Shown here piece after piece: positions 12,610-25,100 of a DNA stretch of 64,000 nt. Numbering within the stretch: the stretch's first letter is position 1; each line of letters begins with the position of its first letter. Made by a program: the position numbers and the translations under genes. The DNA comes from Poa pratensis (lineage: Eukaryota > Streptophyta > Magnoliopsida > Poales > Poaceae). The stretch is taken from assembly GCA_947311845.1 (NCBI GenBank), contig CAMZMU010000111.1, forward strand, positions 22,574,292 through 22,638,291. Reading direction: 5' to 3'. The notes beneath the pieces are model-generated. The model had not been told where the DNA came from. It saw only the letters and a list, made by a program, of their open reading frames with translations, and made no database searches.

Positions 12610-15600
12610 ATGGCGGAGGAGCAGATGGAGGAGGCGGCGTCGTCGTCCGCGGCGGCTTCCGGCACGCCGTTCCAGCTCCAGTTCGACAAGCCCATCCCCT
12701 TCCAGGTATCGTCTCGTCCCCCTTCCTTCTCCAGCCACCCGAGGCGCCGCGCGCCCACACACGCACGCGAGCGCGCGTCGATGCTCGACCGACAGAGCCA
12801 ATCCGCGCCGAATTGCTTCTACGTCGTATTATACTCTGTGCCTCGATTTTCCGAATCAACGATTGAACCGCGAGCAGGGCGTGGGTGAATTTGGGCGAGT
12901 CGTCCAGGGGGTCGCCGTCCCCTGTCCTGCGTGCCAACCGTTTGCTGAAATTCCTAGCAGGGTGCAGCCGGAACCTAGTAGTTTCATGCCGTCACTTCGC
13001 ACGGTTGAGAGTAGGGTTGCAAGCGGGGCGGGCTGGCGGACAACGTGACAGTACAAACTTAGTACAACAACGTGACACATCACACATGTATAGCGATCGA
13101 TAGATTTTGTGCTAGCTGAGACGTTTTGCGGGCCGAAGCGGGCCGCCGCTTGAAACCCTAGTTGAGAGGGGTTTGTGGCCGTGGTTAGCGGTGAATCAGT
13201 TCATCTGGCCTCGAGATAATATGTAACCGCTATTTTACTCATTTATGGAGCGACAAACACCACGCTGTATGTTGAGTTTTAGCTTTGGCATTTGCATTGA
13301 GTGACCCATTTTCGGCCCTTCTTCATGCTTGATCCATCTGATTTCTCTTGTATACCCTATCCAGTATCAACATTGCGTATGCTATAGTGGAGTAAACAAT
13401 AAGCACGCAGATCCGACGTTTCGTGCTGCTGAATCTCACTGTTCACCTCTTTATTTATTGCGCGCATTTTTTTTGCATTTTCTGTTATATATTTATTACT
13501 GATTCATGTTAATATGCTGTTATGATCCATTGGTAATTAACTTGCCCTTGCTTTACTATTTTTAGATAAAATTGGCAGAGTGGAATCCAGAGAAGGATCT
13601 GCTTGCTATGGTCACTGATGACTCCAAGGTTCTCCTCCATCGCTTCAATTGGCAAAGGCTGTGGACTATATCCCCTGGTTGGTACCCTTCCCACCCTTGG
13701 TGCTCACAACGAAACATGTATTGTATCATATTTTTGTAAGCCCCCCCCCCCCCCCCCCCCCCCCAAAAAAAAGAGTTATTGATATTGCCTCATGTTCCCT
13801 ATGTTCAAAGAAGCTCATGTCATGTGTTGATGTGCACCTTGTCTTTTCAATAATGACTACATAAGCACATATTTTGTAGTCGTATCCTAAGTAAGAGCCA
13901 AATGCTTTGGCAATTCATTTTCTGAAGTAGTGAGATCCATGCTCAGTGACATCCTCCACTAGCCGATAACTCTCAGTTTCCACTTTGGTTTGCAGTCTTG
14001 TCACACTTGCATCCTTAGGGCCTCTTTGGAATGCAGGAGTAGGAAAAATGTAGGGTTTAGATGTCATGACTTGCTGGATCCTACAGGAATTTCAAACATG
14101 GAACTTAAGACCTCCACAAGAATTTTGCTGGAATTTAAAGATAGTGAAGGTGCATACAGGACACAAAGGAAAATTTCTATGAAGTTTAACCTCTTCTAGA
14201 AATCCTATGAAATTGGAATGTTGGAATGCAATCCATAGGATTTTTGGTGGTTTTGAGGGTCTATAGAAAAAATCCTATGGATTGAACTCCTACAAAATTC
14301 ACATAAAAACCCTTCAATCCAAAGGGCCCCTTAATTTACTCAGCAGTTAAACTTACCGTGTCTGTTCTGAAGTTCAAAAAGGTAGCGGACACTAAAATGT
14401 TTTTGTTTTTCAGGGAAGTGCATCACATCTATTTGTTGGAGCCCTGATGGTAAAGTAGTAGCGCTTGGTACAGAAGATGGTTTGGTTCTTTTGCATGATG
14501 TTGAGGTGCGTATGCTGAAAGCAATGAGTAGATGTTATTAATGTCTTCCTTTTTTGTTGCTGGACATTTGTTCACACTTCATGCAAACCTGATCTCTGCA
14601 TGGTTACTCTTTATAATTTGCTAATGGCTCTGTTCTCATTTTGACCTTCATCCTTGATGACTTTTATGTATGGAATTATTAGAGATCATTGGGGGCACAT
14701 GCTCAAGGACTTCTAAGGCTATTTGCCACCAACTATGTGCATACCTATTTGCCACCAACTAAGGACATCTGAATCTTCTCCTAAAAAAATAAGTGTCTCA
14801 GCAATAGGATGAAGTGGTTGGTTGATGCTAAAACCCAAGACATGTGGACACAACACATTTCGAATTTGCGACCTATGACAACTTCACCATAACTGAGTTC
14901 GCGATATCGATTTTTTATTTTTGATTATTGCGTGTTAGTAGATTTTGTAGAACTCTTTATATGCTCCTGGCAGCTGTAATGTAAGTCAATAACCTATTAT
15001 ATGTTTTGACCTGTTCATTTTTTATTTTCTTATTAATCTCCAAAGATCTCGCATGCTATCATACTTGTTACTTCTATTTACTTTACAACTTTGTGCGTGT
15101 ATAGCTGAAGTGGGTGCTTATTGCAGAATGGGAAGATGTTACGGAGTATAAAATCTCACGATGTTGCCATTGTATGTTTGAATTGGGCGGAAGATGAACC
15201 ACTATTAAGGGTATATTATTTTATTTACTCAGGAAATTATTTGTCAAATCATGTATAGCTGGCATCTTACTGTAATATATTCAAAGTTATTCAGTGAAAT
15301 TTGCAACTAGAGATGATCAACTCATCTGTGTATTTTGCACTCATTGAAAATAGTATGGGGTTTCAGTGAAAAAGTTCTTTACTAGAGACCTTTGCTAATT
15401 ACTGCAGACTGACAAGGATGACCTGTTATCTTATGAAGACCGCACTACACGTTTCTTTCCTCCTGCTCCCGTGATGCCTAGGATAGGTGGACTAAATTCA
15501 GGAGATACTGGTCTTGCGGATGAGAACGAAGACGCCATTCAGGCATTTTCAAGTGCTTTCTGTCAACGTTTTAATATTCTGTCCAGTGGTGATAATGATG

Positions 15601-18600
15601 GTTGCATTTGCTTCAGTATTTTTGGAATATTTCCGGTTGGAAAGATAGTAAGTAAACATCATAACCGAGTGCTCCTCTACAAGTCAATAGAATCAGTTAT
15701 GCATACTTTCTTTTGATTCTGAAGGCTGTTCTGATCATTAGTAACCCATGGCCATTTGTTACTTCCACTGCAAAACTTTGTATACCCTACTAGTAAATAT
15801 GATAACATGAAACAGATACCTTTGTAATTTTTTTATGATCTATGGATATTGGTGAAACTGCTGCCTAGATTTTTGTATCTGTCAATCGTAAGTTCTGGAG
15901 GATACTCTAGCAGTAATGAGTTTATACCTTTGACATGTCAGAACATAAATAAGGTTCCAATCCATGTACAATCCTCTGGAAAAAGAAGCAGTTACCGACT
16001 CCAGGATGCTTCGATAAGCAAGGTCATTAATTTCTAACTTCTTAGATTCCCATGCACGTGTCAGTCTGTTGGATATGGTATTCTGAGCAGTCTGTTCTTT
16101 ATCAGGTCTCTTTATCGAGAAACCTCCATCAGTTGGTTCTTCTGTGCCCTGGAAAGCTGATTAGTGCTGACAACCATTCTCTCAGTAATGAAATTTCTGT
16201 TGGATTACATTGTCTGCACCTGGATACTTCTATCTTTTCAAACAGGTAACAGCATACTAGTTCCATTGTATTTTTATGCCGGCTATCCTTGTTCAGAAAC
16301 CATTATCTTGTTGTGGTCTGGTATGAAAATAAAATGAGATCAACAGAAGGTACAAGAATAACACATTCCCTAACATCTAAATGACTTAACTCTGACAGGC
16401 TTATTCACTCATCTTAAGCACTTACTAGGTGCAAATATCTTAGGCTTTGTTACCCTAAAATATAGCAGCAGTCTTTCATTACTAAAGTTTGTAAGGATAT
16501 TGACTGCTGTGATGTTCCTGCTAAATTTGACCAAATACATATTTCTAATTATGTTTGTTACCATCAATAAATGTCGTAAAGGAAAAATGAGCTACATCAG
16601 GTGTCTCAACAAGCGTCAAGTATTCAAGATCTGGTCGAAGTTGTCCGTGTTTCTATATCTATGATGTCCAAACAGTGGTCAAATGCTATGAACTTATTTC
16701 ACGAGAAATTTAGTGCCTTGCCTTCTCTGATAACTGCCCATGGTATGATCGATTTCTGAAAAAAAATAACCATCAAGAATCACATACCCCTTTTCTTCTT
16801 TGGTGGTGAAAGGTGAATGTTTTTGACTGTTTACAGGGATGGAATCTAGCTCCGAGGATGAGTTTTTGAGCCTTTTGTTTGGGACACGTACAAGTCCAGC
16901 GCTACACCAGTTTCTAGTCAGCTCTCTTGGTGAAGCGGTATTTTTTCCTACCGCCGTAACTTGCATACTTTCTTGTCTTGAATAACCTGTCTAAACTTGT
17001 CATTTCATATGTGAAAGGGTCTCAAGAGGATAGCTAAGGCTATTGAGAGTGCTGGAAGAGAACTTCGGATTGTTGTCAGTGAGCATCTTCAGGTCAGCTA
17101 CTACATACTGATGCCACAGCAACATATCTGTACTGCTGTCTGCATTTTTAGTTCATTTCTAATGGACACTAGAGTTTATAGGGAAGCTTCACATCTTTCG
17201 GTTACAAGTCAGTAAAGTGGCCGTGGTATCAGTGTTTAGTTAGGTGACAATGATTACACTACAGTTTATAGGGAAGCTTCACATCTTTCTGTTACAAGTC
17301 AGTAAAGTGGCCGTAGTATCAGTGTTTAGTTAGGTGACAATGATTAAAAAAAGTAAGTGACCCAAACCAGGAAGTGCTGTCAGTATATTGGAATAACATA
17401 ACATTATTGCTTTGCTGAATGGAAATATAGTCATAAGAGTTCTCTAATTGGAGGCCAGGCCATCCCATTTCGCCAGACTAAACATGTCTTAGACTTATAA
17501 CCTATTTCTAGTTTCTGTTATTGAAATTGAGTCGCTTGCTTATATGTTCTTTATTTATAGCCTGCAGTCGAAATTATTTCATTCAGACTTGCAGAACTGA
17601 GAGGCCTTGCAAGATGGCGTTCACGATTTCAGAACATTGGGTTAGATGAAAAGCTTATGGATGGTGTAACTGAGAGGATAGGGATGCTAGTTGTGCAAGT
17701 CGAGCGCTTTTCAAGGGTTGCAGCTACTGTTCTTTATCTGGTACACTTTCTTCTTGTTGCCTGCTTTTACTGTTTTATCAAATTTGGTTGAAAATTGGGA
17801 CTTATGCCCTTTCAGATTAAAGCTCCTCCTGAAAAAAGTAGGCATATTGTTTTCCTTTTAGTGTCTGTATATATAATTTTGGTACTAATCACACTACCTT
17901 TGGGAGTTTATCATGAATAACTTCATTGATTTATTGACTTTCCAGTTTCAAAATTTCTTCAGCTGGGTTTTGAAGTGTGTTAAGATATTATTAAGTGAAC
18001 CAACCGATCAAGTTCCGCCTGCAAACAGGTTTATTTCTTTTTGCCTAATTTTTTTTTCTCTTCATTCTCATGCCATGAATCAACATTTTGTTATTAACTA
18101 CCAGTGGGTTATCTTTTGTAGTGAACTTGTGGTGATTTTTCTGAAGTTTCTTCTTGACAAGGATCCAATCAAACAGCTACTTGAAACAGATCAGATATTT
18201 GAGTGGGATATGTAAGTAGCATGCTAGTTGTTGATTTATTGGTATTTTTACCTATTCCCAAGTTGCTATTTAGCCATCTATAAACATAAGTGCATTGTTA
18301 TATCCGGACATGGATGAGTTGTACCGTTGCACTATGGAAGTTTTCGTAAATGCAGTTAACTGTCAGGAGGAACTACTTTTAAAATGTATATTTTTGTGAC
18401 ATTTCTTGTAGTGCCTTTCTTGTATATTACGTGTCTTGGTGTTGTTAACTGCATTACTTTTTTTCCTTAAAGAAGAAACATCAGTCCTGCATGTACATCT
18501 ATACCGTTTTACTGTAGAAGTTTTGGATTTGCTTTCATAGATATGAAAATTTCTGGTACCTATTCCCAAGTTGGGACGATGTGTTCATATATTCTTTAAT

Positions 18601-20252
18601 TGTATTCAAACACTTTTTTCAGAGATACTGCAAGACATATTGAGCAGCTAGTAGTTTTCGGAGGATTTACGGATACCCAATTTTTGGAAAGGAGTTTGGC
18701 AAAACAATTTAGTGAGTTAGAAGAAAGGTAAATCATTTTTGCTGCTTGCCAGTGCATGTGCTGCATTGCTTGAGATTGACAGTTAGTGTTTCAGCTCATT
18801 GCACTGTCCGTCAAGTCTTTGTGTATTCACTTTGTACAGCAACTTTAAATATGTTCCCTGTTGCTTAAACATAACCGGTCCTTCCCTTCTGTGCAGCAGT
18901 TTTCATGCTATGCTAACAACTCGTCATTCCCTATATTTTTTAGCTTGAAGGAGGCTTTCTTGATGCCATTCACCACTATTTCTTCACAAATACATTGCCA
19001 AGGATTGCTTCCTCTTTATCCTGTTACATCGTCCAATGCCTTGTCATCAACCTGTACTCCAGCTTCAATTGCGTTCTATAAGGTTTATGTTCTCTTTGGT
19101 GACTTCTTCCTAAAGCATTAACAACATGGCCAAAGAGTGATTGTAATCATTCTTCATTTCCATGTTTTTCTGCAACTTTTCTGTGCATGCTTTGCAATGG
19201 GTCAATGATTTGTCGCTATTCAAAGTCTTAATTGATTACTCAAAATAGCAGGATGAAGATTCTCAGCATAGTGCGTCTTCGTATAGCTTGACTGACTACA
19301 TATGCTTCAAGATACCTGACGGATCATTAAATTTGAGAAATTGCATCGGCGTGATAAAGGACTTTTGCAACTCATGTAGTACCTTCGGCATACCACCACT
19401 TTCAGGTTTTCTGCTGCGTATACCTGACGAATATGAGTGTGTTGATCTGTCCCTTTACAAGGTATCCCCTGTTGCAACTATTGAGGCAATACTTTGCTTT
19501 GTAGAGTACTTCACATATCTTACAGAAGGAACTGTTATTCACAGGATAACCAGGTGGTTCTACTACTTAGTGGAAAGTCCAGTTCCGAAAGTCCTGGAAG
19601 ATCTTTGATGGTTATGCTGCAGATAGAGAACTTTTCTTTTTCACAGCTCTCGAGAACCCTCCCTGCAAATTGTAACAGTCTCCAAGAATTGGTGGTACGG
19701 ATTTTCTTAAGGATAACAGTATGGGAGAAACTACTGTAATTACTACAAAAATCAAACTAGTCAAATTAGTAATTAATAATTGCAACAAATAAACAAAATT
19801 GTACTGGCAAGAACCCATTCTGTTATTTTACTCGTTATGTGATTAAGGACATGCATCGCCTTAGCAAATCTTGATCTAGTTATTATTAAGTGAAACATGC
19901 CTGTTGAAGTTGACCTTTTACCGATAAATAGTAATAGCGCTAATTTCCTGCCATGAACTTGTATAGGCATTGGAACTCCAGTTGGACACAGATTATGGGA
20001 AAGTTCGTAGCATCCCCCACCCTCTGTCTACTCCGCTGGCAGTGAGCGGTAGGTTGAGCGTTTATTTCCGCGCATGAGTTTTATTCGCTATGAACTTACA
20101 TAACAAGTAATGGCTGGAGCTTGTTTTTTTCCTTAATGTTTGCAGCCTCAAGAGGAGTGGGTTGTGTCTTCTCGTCACGGAGGCATGCTTTGGTGTATAT
20201 CCTTGATGAGGACGAGGACGAGGGCGAGGATGAAGATTCCGAGATGGAGTGA
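12610..20252 (+). CDS. APC4: Anaphase-promoting complex subunit 4 (APC4)
   Basis: Nineteen exons: 12610-12705, 13566-13677, 14414-14505, 15127-15210, 15408-15647, 15942-16022, 16106-16245, 16582-16742, 16837-16937, 17018-17092, 17561-17740, 17946-18028, 18122-18211, 18623-18727, 18944-19082, 19252-19461, 19545-19694, 19967-20048, 20146-20252. Phases agree throughout and give 775 residues, close to Arabidopsis APC4. APC4 is a platform subunit of the APC/C, the nuclear E3 ligase that ubiquitinates cyclins and securin. The N-terminal WD40-like part has [33 protein letters not shown] and [18 protein letters not shown]. The APC4 long helical domain follows ([40 protein letters not shown]). The C-terminus is acidic ([12 protein letters not shown]). 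The start is the first ATG after a short leader, 333 bases from the divergent U2 start. Introns carry a poly-C run, a Tourist MITE and a 90-base tandem duplication. Confidence 0.95.
13741..13772. repeat. poly-C/poly-A homopolymer tract in APC4 intron 2
   Basis: A run of about 24 Cs followed by about eight As, inside an intron. Its length is likely to be unreliable in any assembly. Confidence 0.9.
14028..14330. mobile_element. Tourist-like (PIF/Harbinger) MITE in APC4 intron 2
   Basis: 303 bp with imperfect terminal inverted repeats (GGGCCTCTTTGGAATGCA at the left; the right end reads GGGGCCCTTTGGATTGAA on the minus strand). It is flanked by a TTA target duplication at 14025-14027 and 14331-14333. 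TTA duplication and small size fit Tourist elements. No coding capacity. Confidence 0.8.
17166..17345. repeat. 90-base tandem duplication in APC4 intron 10
   Basis: Two head-to-tail copies (17166-17255 and 17256-17345) share AGTTTATAGGGAAGCTTCAC and CAGTGTTTAGTTAGGTGACA with only a few substitutions, so the duplication is recent. Confidence 0.85.
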
Positions 20253-20830
20253 CTATTCCACGACACCCAGTAGCTTCAGCTCGCGATGTAGAAGTGCTGC
20301 ACAATGCCGCGTCCTAAAAGATCGAGAATGGAATCGCACCGTCCTGTGCCGAAAGCAGAGCAGGAATGGCTGCTACAGTGAGCACCGCCTTCATGGTTGC
20401 TGGGAACATAGCGCATGATAATGCTGAAACTACCTCGCCTCCCCGTCTCACGACTATGCAGACGCTTTGCTCCGATTCTGTTATCTGAAGCTGTGTTAGA
20501 CCTCCCCAGCTGCTACTGAACTTAGGATTGTAATTGGTTTCAGCGGACCAGCAGCATCTTAGCCGCTCCGGTCCCCAAGGACAGAAGGTGTTGCAGTAGA
20601 GATCTACTCCACCTAGTTTTGCTGTATCGTGCCAAGTTGTTGTGTTGATAAGTTATTGTGCATGGTTAATGCGATGCGGCCAACAAGCTGGAGAGGAGAT
20701 GTTGACATTTGGAATACATTTGCCACTGCGTTAGTAGTTTCCGTGTGGAAACACCCTCCCGATCATCCCTTTACAATTTCCTTAAATTTATTGAACGTGC
20801 AAATATTTTGCCACTGTTTCAAAGAACAAT
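20253..20830 (+). other. APC4 3' UTR and downstream sequence
   Basis: No further coding seen. The first 350 bases are probably 3' UTR. Confidence 0.45.
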
Positions 20831-21230
20831 TTAGAGCACTAGATTTTTTGCAGAATAGGCTGCACTAATTAGACTGAGGCAACTACTCTAGCCTACTTCT
20901 CCGCACCAGGCTATGATGCTACCAACGTTTGCACCATTCTTATCCGAAATGCAAGATTGCACGCAACCGAACATGTGGTTCCCGTTTTTCTCCTCACACA
21001 AAAAATTAATCTATGAGCTACCAAACGACGTGCACAACATGACACAAAGGCTGAATTTGCTAGATCAGCTGTTCAGCCTAATCTCACGGAGTGCATAAGG
21101 GCATGCTGGCTACCAAACACGCTCTTAGAGCACTCGATTTTGCAGAATAAGTTGCACTGACTAGGCTGAGGCAACCACTCTAGTCTACTTACCTGCACCA
21201 GGTTGTGAACTTGTGATGCTAGCAACGTTT
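20831..21230. repeat. pair of about 100-base direct repeats separated by about 195 bases
   Basis: Copy 1 starts TTAGAGCACT at 20831 and copy 2 at 21125. Both continue with a GCAGAATA...TGCACT, GACTGAGGCAAC or AGGCTGAGGCAAC, and CTAG(C/T)CTACTT block, and end near GATGCTA(C/G)CAACGTTT. No transposon ends recognised. Confidence 0.7.
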
Positions 21231-21254
21231 TATTGTTAGTTCAAGCAACATTGC

Positions 21255-21721
21255 TGCGACAGAGGTTTGGCAGCCACAGGAGTGGTTTCGAGAGACTCTG
21301 AGTCTTTTCGTGGAGCGGCTGGTAGAGTGTATAGGGGCATTGTTGATCCCCTGATTATCGAAGCATTGGCTTTAAGAGATGCTGTCAGTTTTGCTGCTGA
21401 GCGAGCTTATGGTCAAGTGGTCTTCGAGGTGGACTGTGAAGTCCTTGTTCATCACTGGAATGATCGACTTAATGATCGTTTAGTTCTGAAACCTATCTTA
21501 GATGAGATTTGTGAGCTTTCTAGTTCTTTGGTTTCTTTTTCGGTTGTTTGTGCTCGTCGCGAGGCCAACCAGGTAGCACACCATTGTGCAAAGTATGCAT
21601 CCGCTCAGGAGGTGTCGTCTACTTGGAATGCTGTGCCACCGGCCTTTTTAATTCACAGCCTTAATGCGGATTGTAATTTTGTGTTGATTGATTAATAAAG
21701 CGTGCGGTTCCCTTAAAAAAA
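21255..21721 (+). mobile_element. 5'-truncated LINE (L1-like) with RNase H domain
   Basis: The insert is flanked by a perfect 17-base target duplication, AGTTCAAGCAACATTGC (21238-21254 and 21722-21738), and ends in an A-rich tail. The open frame to 21692 encodes the C-terminal RNase H (RVT_3 type) of plant LINEs: acidic Glu in IIEALALRDAV, Asp in VVFEVDCEVLVHHW, and the late motif VCARREANQVAHHCAKYA. The reverse transcriptase and endonuclease are missing, as in a typical aborted reverse-transcription insertion. It lies between APC4 and RIC1. Confidence 0.9.
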
Positions 21722-21738
21722 AGTTCAAGCAACATTGC

Positions 21739-22102
21739 CAAATCGAAGCTCTTTGTCAAAAGTGACCTCAAAGCCTGTTCACGGTATTTGTTTGTTGTCT
21801 AATGGCACTGGCAGTGTATCAACGTTTTATGTTGAACGATATGTCTTTTTTTTTATGGGGAGTTGAACGATATGTTGGCTTTGAATCTCTGATCCGGATC
21901 TGAAATAAAAAAGAAAAAAAAGGAGCGAAAAGCCCAAAAGGAAAAAAAACTGGTGTGCATCTCCGCATCGCCCACCAGCATCCCTTCCAACTCAGATCTC
22001 TCTGTGTCCCCGACCCGCACCGCATCGCATCTCGCCCAGCCAGACGACACCCACCTGCCACCGGCGAGGGGGGCGCTCGCCGCCGCCGCCGCCGACGCCG
22101 CG
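21739..22102 (+). other. RIC1 upstream region and 5' leader
   Basis: Contains A/T-rich sequence to about 21950, then a GC-rich leader with (CCG)n just before the start codon. No certain TATA box. Confidence 0.4.
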
Positions 22103-25100
22103 ATGTACATGGCGTACGGGTGGCCGCAGTCGATCCCGCTGGACCCGGGCGACTCGGACGGCGTGGTCCTCCTCCGCGTCCTCGGCCGCCTCCTCCTCGC
22201 CGTCTGCCCCGCCTCGCTCCACCTCTGGTCGGCCTCCCACCACAAGGTCCGCCTCGCCCGCCTCGACCGCTCCCCGGAATCCCTCGCCGCGCACGGCCCC
22301 AACGCCCACGCCGTCTGGAGCCCCGACGCCAAGACCGTCGCCGTCCTGGTCAGCCCCCCGCCTCTCCTGCTTGCTCCGCCTCCCTCTCCCTCTTCCGAGT
22401 GACGACTCACTGCGTGTGTGCTGTGCGCAGACCTCTTCCTTCTACCTCTACATATACAAGGTCCAGCTCTCGGGAAAGCCGCTGATCGTCGGGGGCAAGC
22501 AGCTCCCCGGCCTCTGCCTCGCCAGCTTATCCCAAATAATCGTCGAGAAGGTCCCTCTCGCCAACGACATTTCCATAACGTACGGTATCCGCCGCTCCTT
22601 ATACCCCCCGAAATGACGACTCCAAATTCCTGCCCACGGGGAGCTAATTTCGAAGTGTGATATCATGTTGTAGGAGCAATTTTGCTTGCGACAGCAAGAG
22701 CATGCTCTTCGGGCTGTCCAACGGGCACTTGCAGGTCGTGTCCTGGAATGCTGAGGTACATGGAAATGCATACTGCTTTTGTTTCTCGTAAGTCGCCCGT
22801 TAGAAGCGAAATATGTAGTTATGTCATGCCTGCTTCCTACTTGCTATTCTAATAGTATCGCGTGTTTGTTGCTACTTGCCAGTTCTCGGACAGCTTCAAG
22901 CTCCGTTGCTCCGAGTGTTCGCCCGACAAAACCACTGCCGTTGTAGATGCGTTGGTGTTTGATCCGCCTAGCTTGCGAGGAGACTCTAATGCGAGGCCTG
23001 CTCCCTGCTGCACAGGGGACTTCGCTATCATCAGTGTCGAGCTGTCGTTGAAGCTGAGATTGCTGGTCGCTTTGTACTCGGACTGCCAGGTCGCGCTCTG
23101 TGCTGTCGGTAAGAAGGGATTGAAGCAAACAAGTGGCATCAGGGTAGAGAGATGGGTGAGCGCTGGTGGCGCAATGTGTACTTCTGTGGCTTCTGAACAG
23201 CAGATTCTCGCTGTTGGCTGCAGCAGAGGTGTTGTTGAATTGTATGACCTGGCTGAGAATGCGCGGCACATGCGCACCGTCTCCTTGTTTGATTGGGGGT
23301 AAGTCTCTCATAATGATACATATATTTTACAAACTGTTAGAGGTTACGAACTGTTAGAGTTCATAGTAGCGGTTGCGTTGCTAGTTCAGAGTTCTGGCAA
23401 CTTAATTTTCTGGCAGTTGATTGCAAATGTGTACTGATTTAGGATACCCCTCTTGCATGTAAATTGGAGAAAATTTTGGAACATTTTTTTACTTTACTAG
23501 ATGTCCTGATCTCCAAGTGGTATAAATTCAAGTGAACTTTGAATGCCTGATTGTATGGGTTAAGCACTTAACGCCGATATTGTTTTTTTGTTCTATACAT
23601 GTCATTTTGCCAGAATGGTCTATTTTTCAGCATTTAATCTGTGGTTTGTGATTGACATGTACTAGGTCGATTTACTAGCAATGCTTTTCAGTTATTATTA
23701 TAATGAAGCAGGAGATAACTGTTCTTTTTCCTTGGGTAAAAATTTGTAGGTATTCAGTGGAAGATACTGGTCCTGTTACTTGTATATCTTGGACGCCTGA
23801 CAATTGTGCTTTTGCAGTTGGATGGAAATTTAGGGGACTTACTGTTTGGTCTGTATCTGGATGCCGGTTGATGTGCACAATTCGACAAGCTGGATCAAAT
23901 TCTGCTTTGTCTCCAATGGTTAAACCTAGTGCCCAAAAGTTTGAGCCTTTAATGGGCGGGACATCACACATTCAATGGGATGATTATGGATATAAATTAT
24001 TTGCAGTTGAGGAAAGCTTGTCAGAAAGAGTTCTAGCTTTCTCATTTGCCAAATGTTGCCTCAACAGAGGACTTTCAAGCACAACATATACTCGCCAAAT
24101 TCTTTATGGCGAAGATCGAATCCTATTAGTGCAACCCGATGATACCGATGAGCTTAAGATATTGCATCTTAATATTCCAGTTAAGTCTTACGTTTGATCT
24201 CTTGATTTGTTTCTTAGGCAAGAGTGTTGGATTATATGTTGATGCGTAGCTCATTATAATACTTCTCTTTTCGGAGCAGGTGTCCTATAGTTCACAGAAC
24301 TGGCCTGTTAAGCATGTAGTTGCAAGCGATGATGGTATGTACTTGGCAGTTGCTGGCTCTCATGGCCTAGTGCTGTACGATTTGCGAAACAAAAGATGGC
24401 GGTTTTTTGGGGATGTTACTCAAGAGCAAAAGATTCAATGCAAAGGCTTGTTGTGGCTGGGTAAAATAGTCATCGTATGCAATTATGTTGAATCATCAAA
24501 CACGTTAGTCTCACTTCCTTAACCTTTTTTGCTATCTGGTAAGGCTGAGACTTTCTAGTTGAACGCATGGAGGCTCTCTATTTATAATGATATGTATGTG
24601 AACTGAGTTTCATGCTTTGAACCAGTGCTTGAACTCACATAGATACTGGCTAGACTTCACTATTTGCTAATATTTCAAAGATTTCTTCATAAATATTGTT
24701 TATTCTTAGTGCTTTGTTACGCGTTTAAATGCCATGTTTATTATTTATTTTTTCTCAAATGTGTATGACTTGCTATTTAGCACTTAGCTATATGATATGT
24801 TTGCTGCCTGTCTTAGGTACGAGCTGCTGTTTTTCCCAAGATATCACCTTGATCACAGCTCCTTACTTTACCGGAAACCACTGCTTGGTAGACCCATTGT
24901 CATGGATGTCTTTCAGGATTACATTCTTGTTACGTACAGTCCGTTTGATGTGCATATCTTCCATGTGATGATCTCGGGAGAATTATCACCTGCCAGTAGT
25001 CCAGTTTTACAGGTGATGTGAAAATTTTGCATCCTCAATGAAGTGTTTTGCCAGCTCCTATCTGATAACGTGCATTTTTCTACGATTCAACAGCTTTCAA

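Noticed and set aside
12253..12937. Long minus-strand frames over the U2 upstream region and APC4 exon 1
   Set aside because: Shadows in GC-rich promoter sequence; they overlap the convincing U2 promoter and the APC4 start.
14028..14330. Possible microRNA hairpin in APC4 intron 2
   Set aside because: The inverted ends and TTA duplication identify it as a Tourist MITE; nothing points to a specific mature microRNA.
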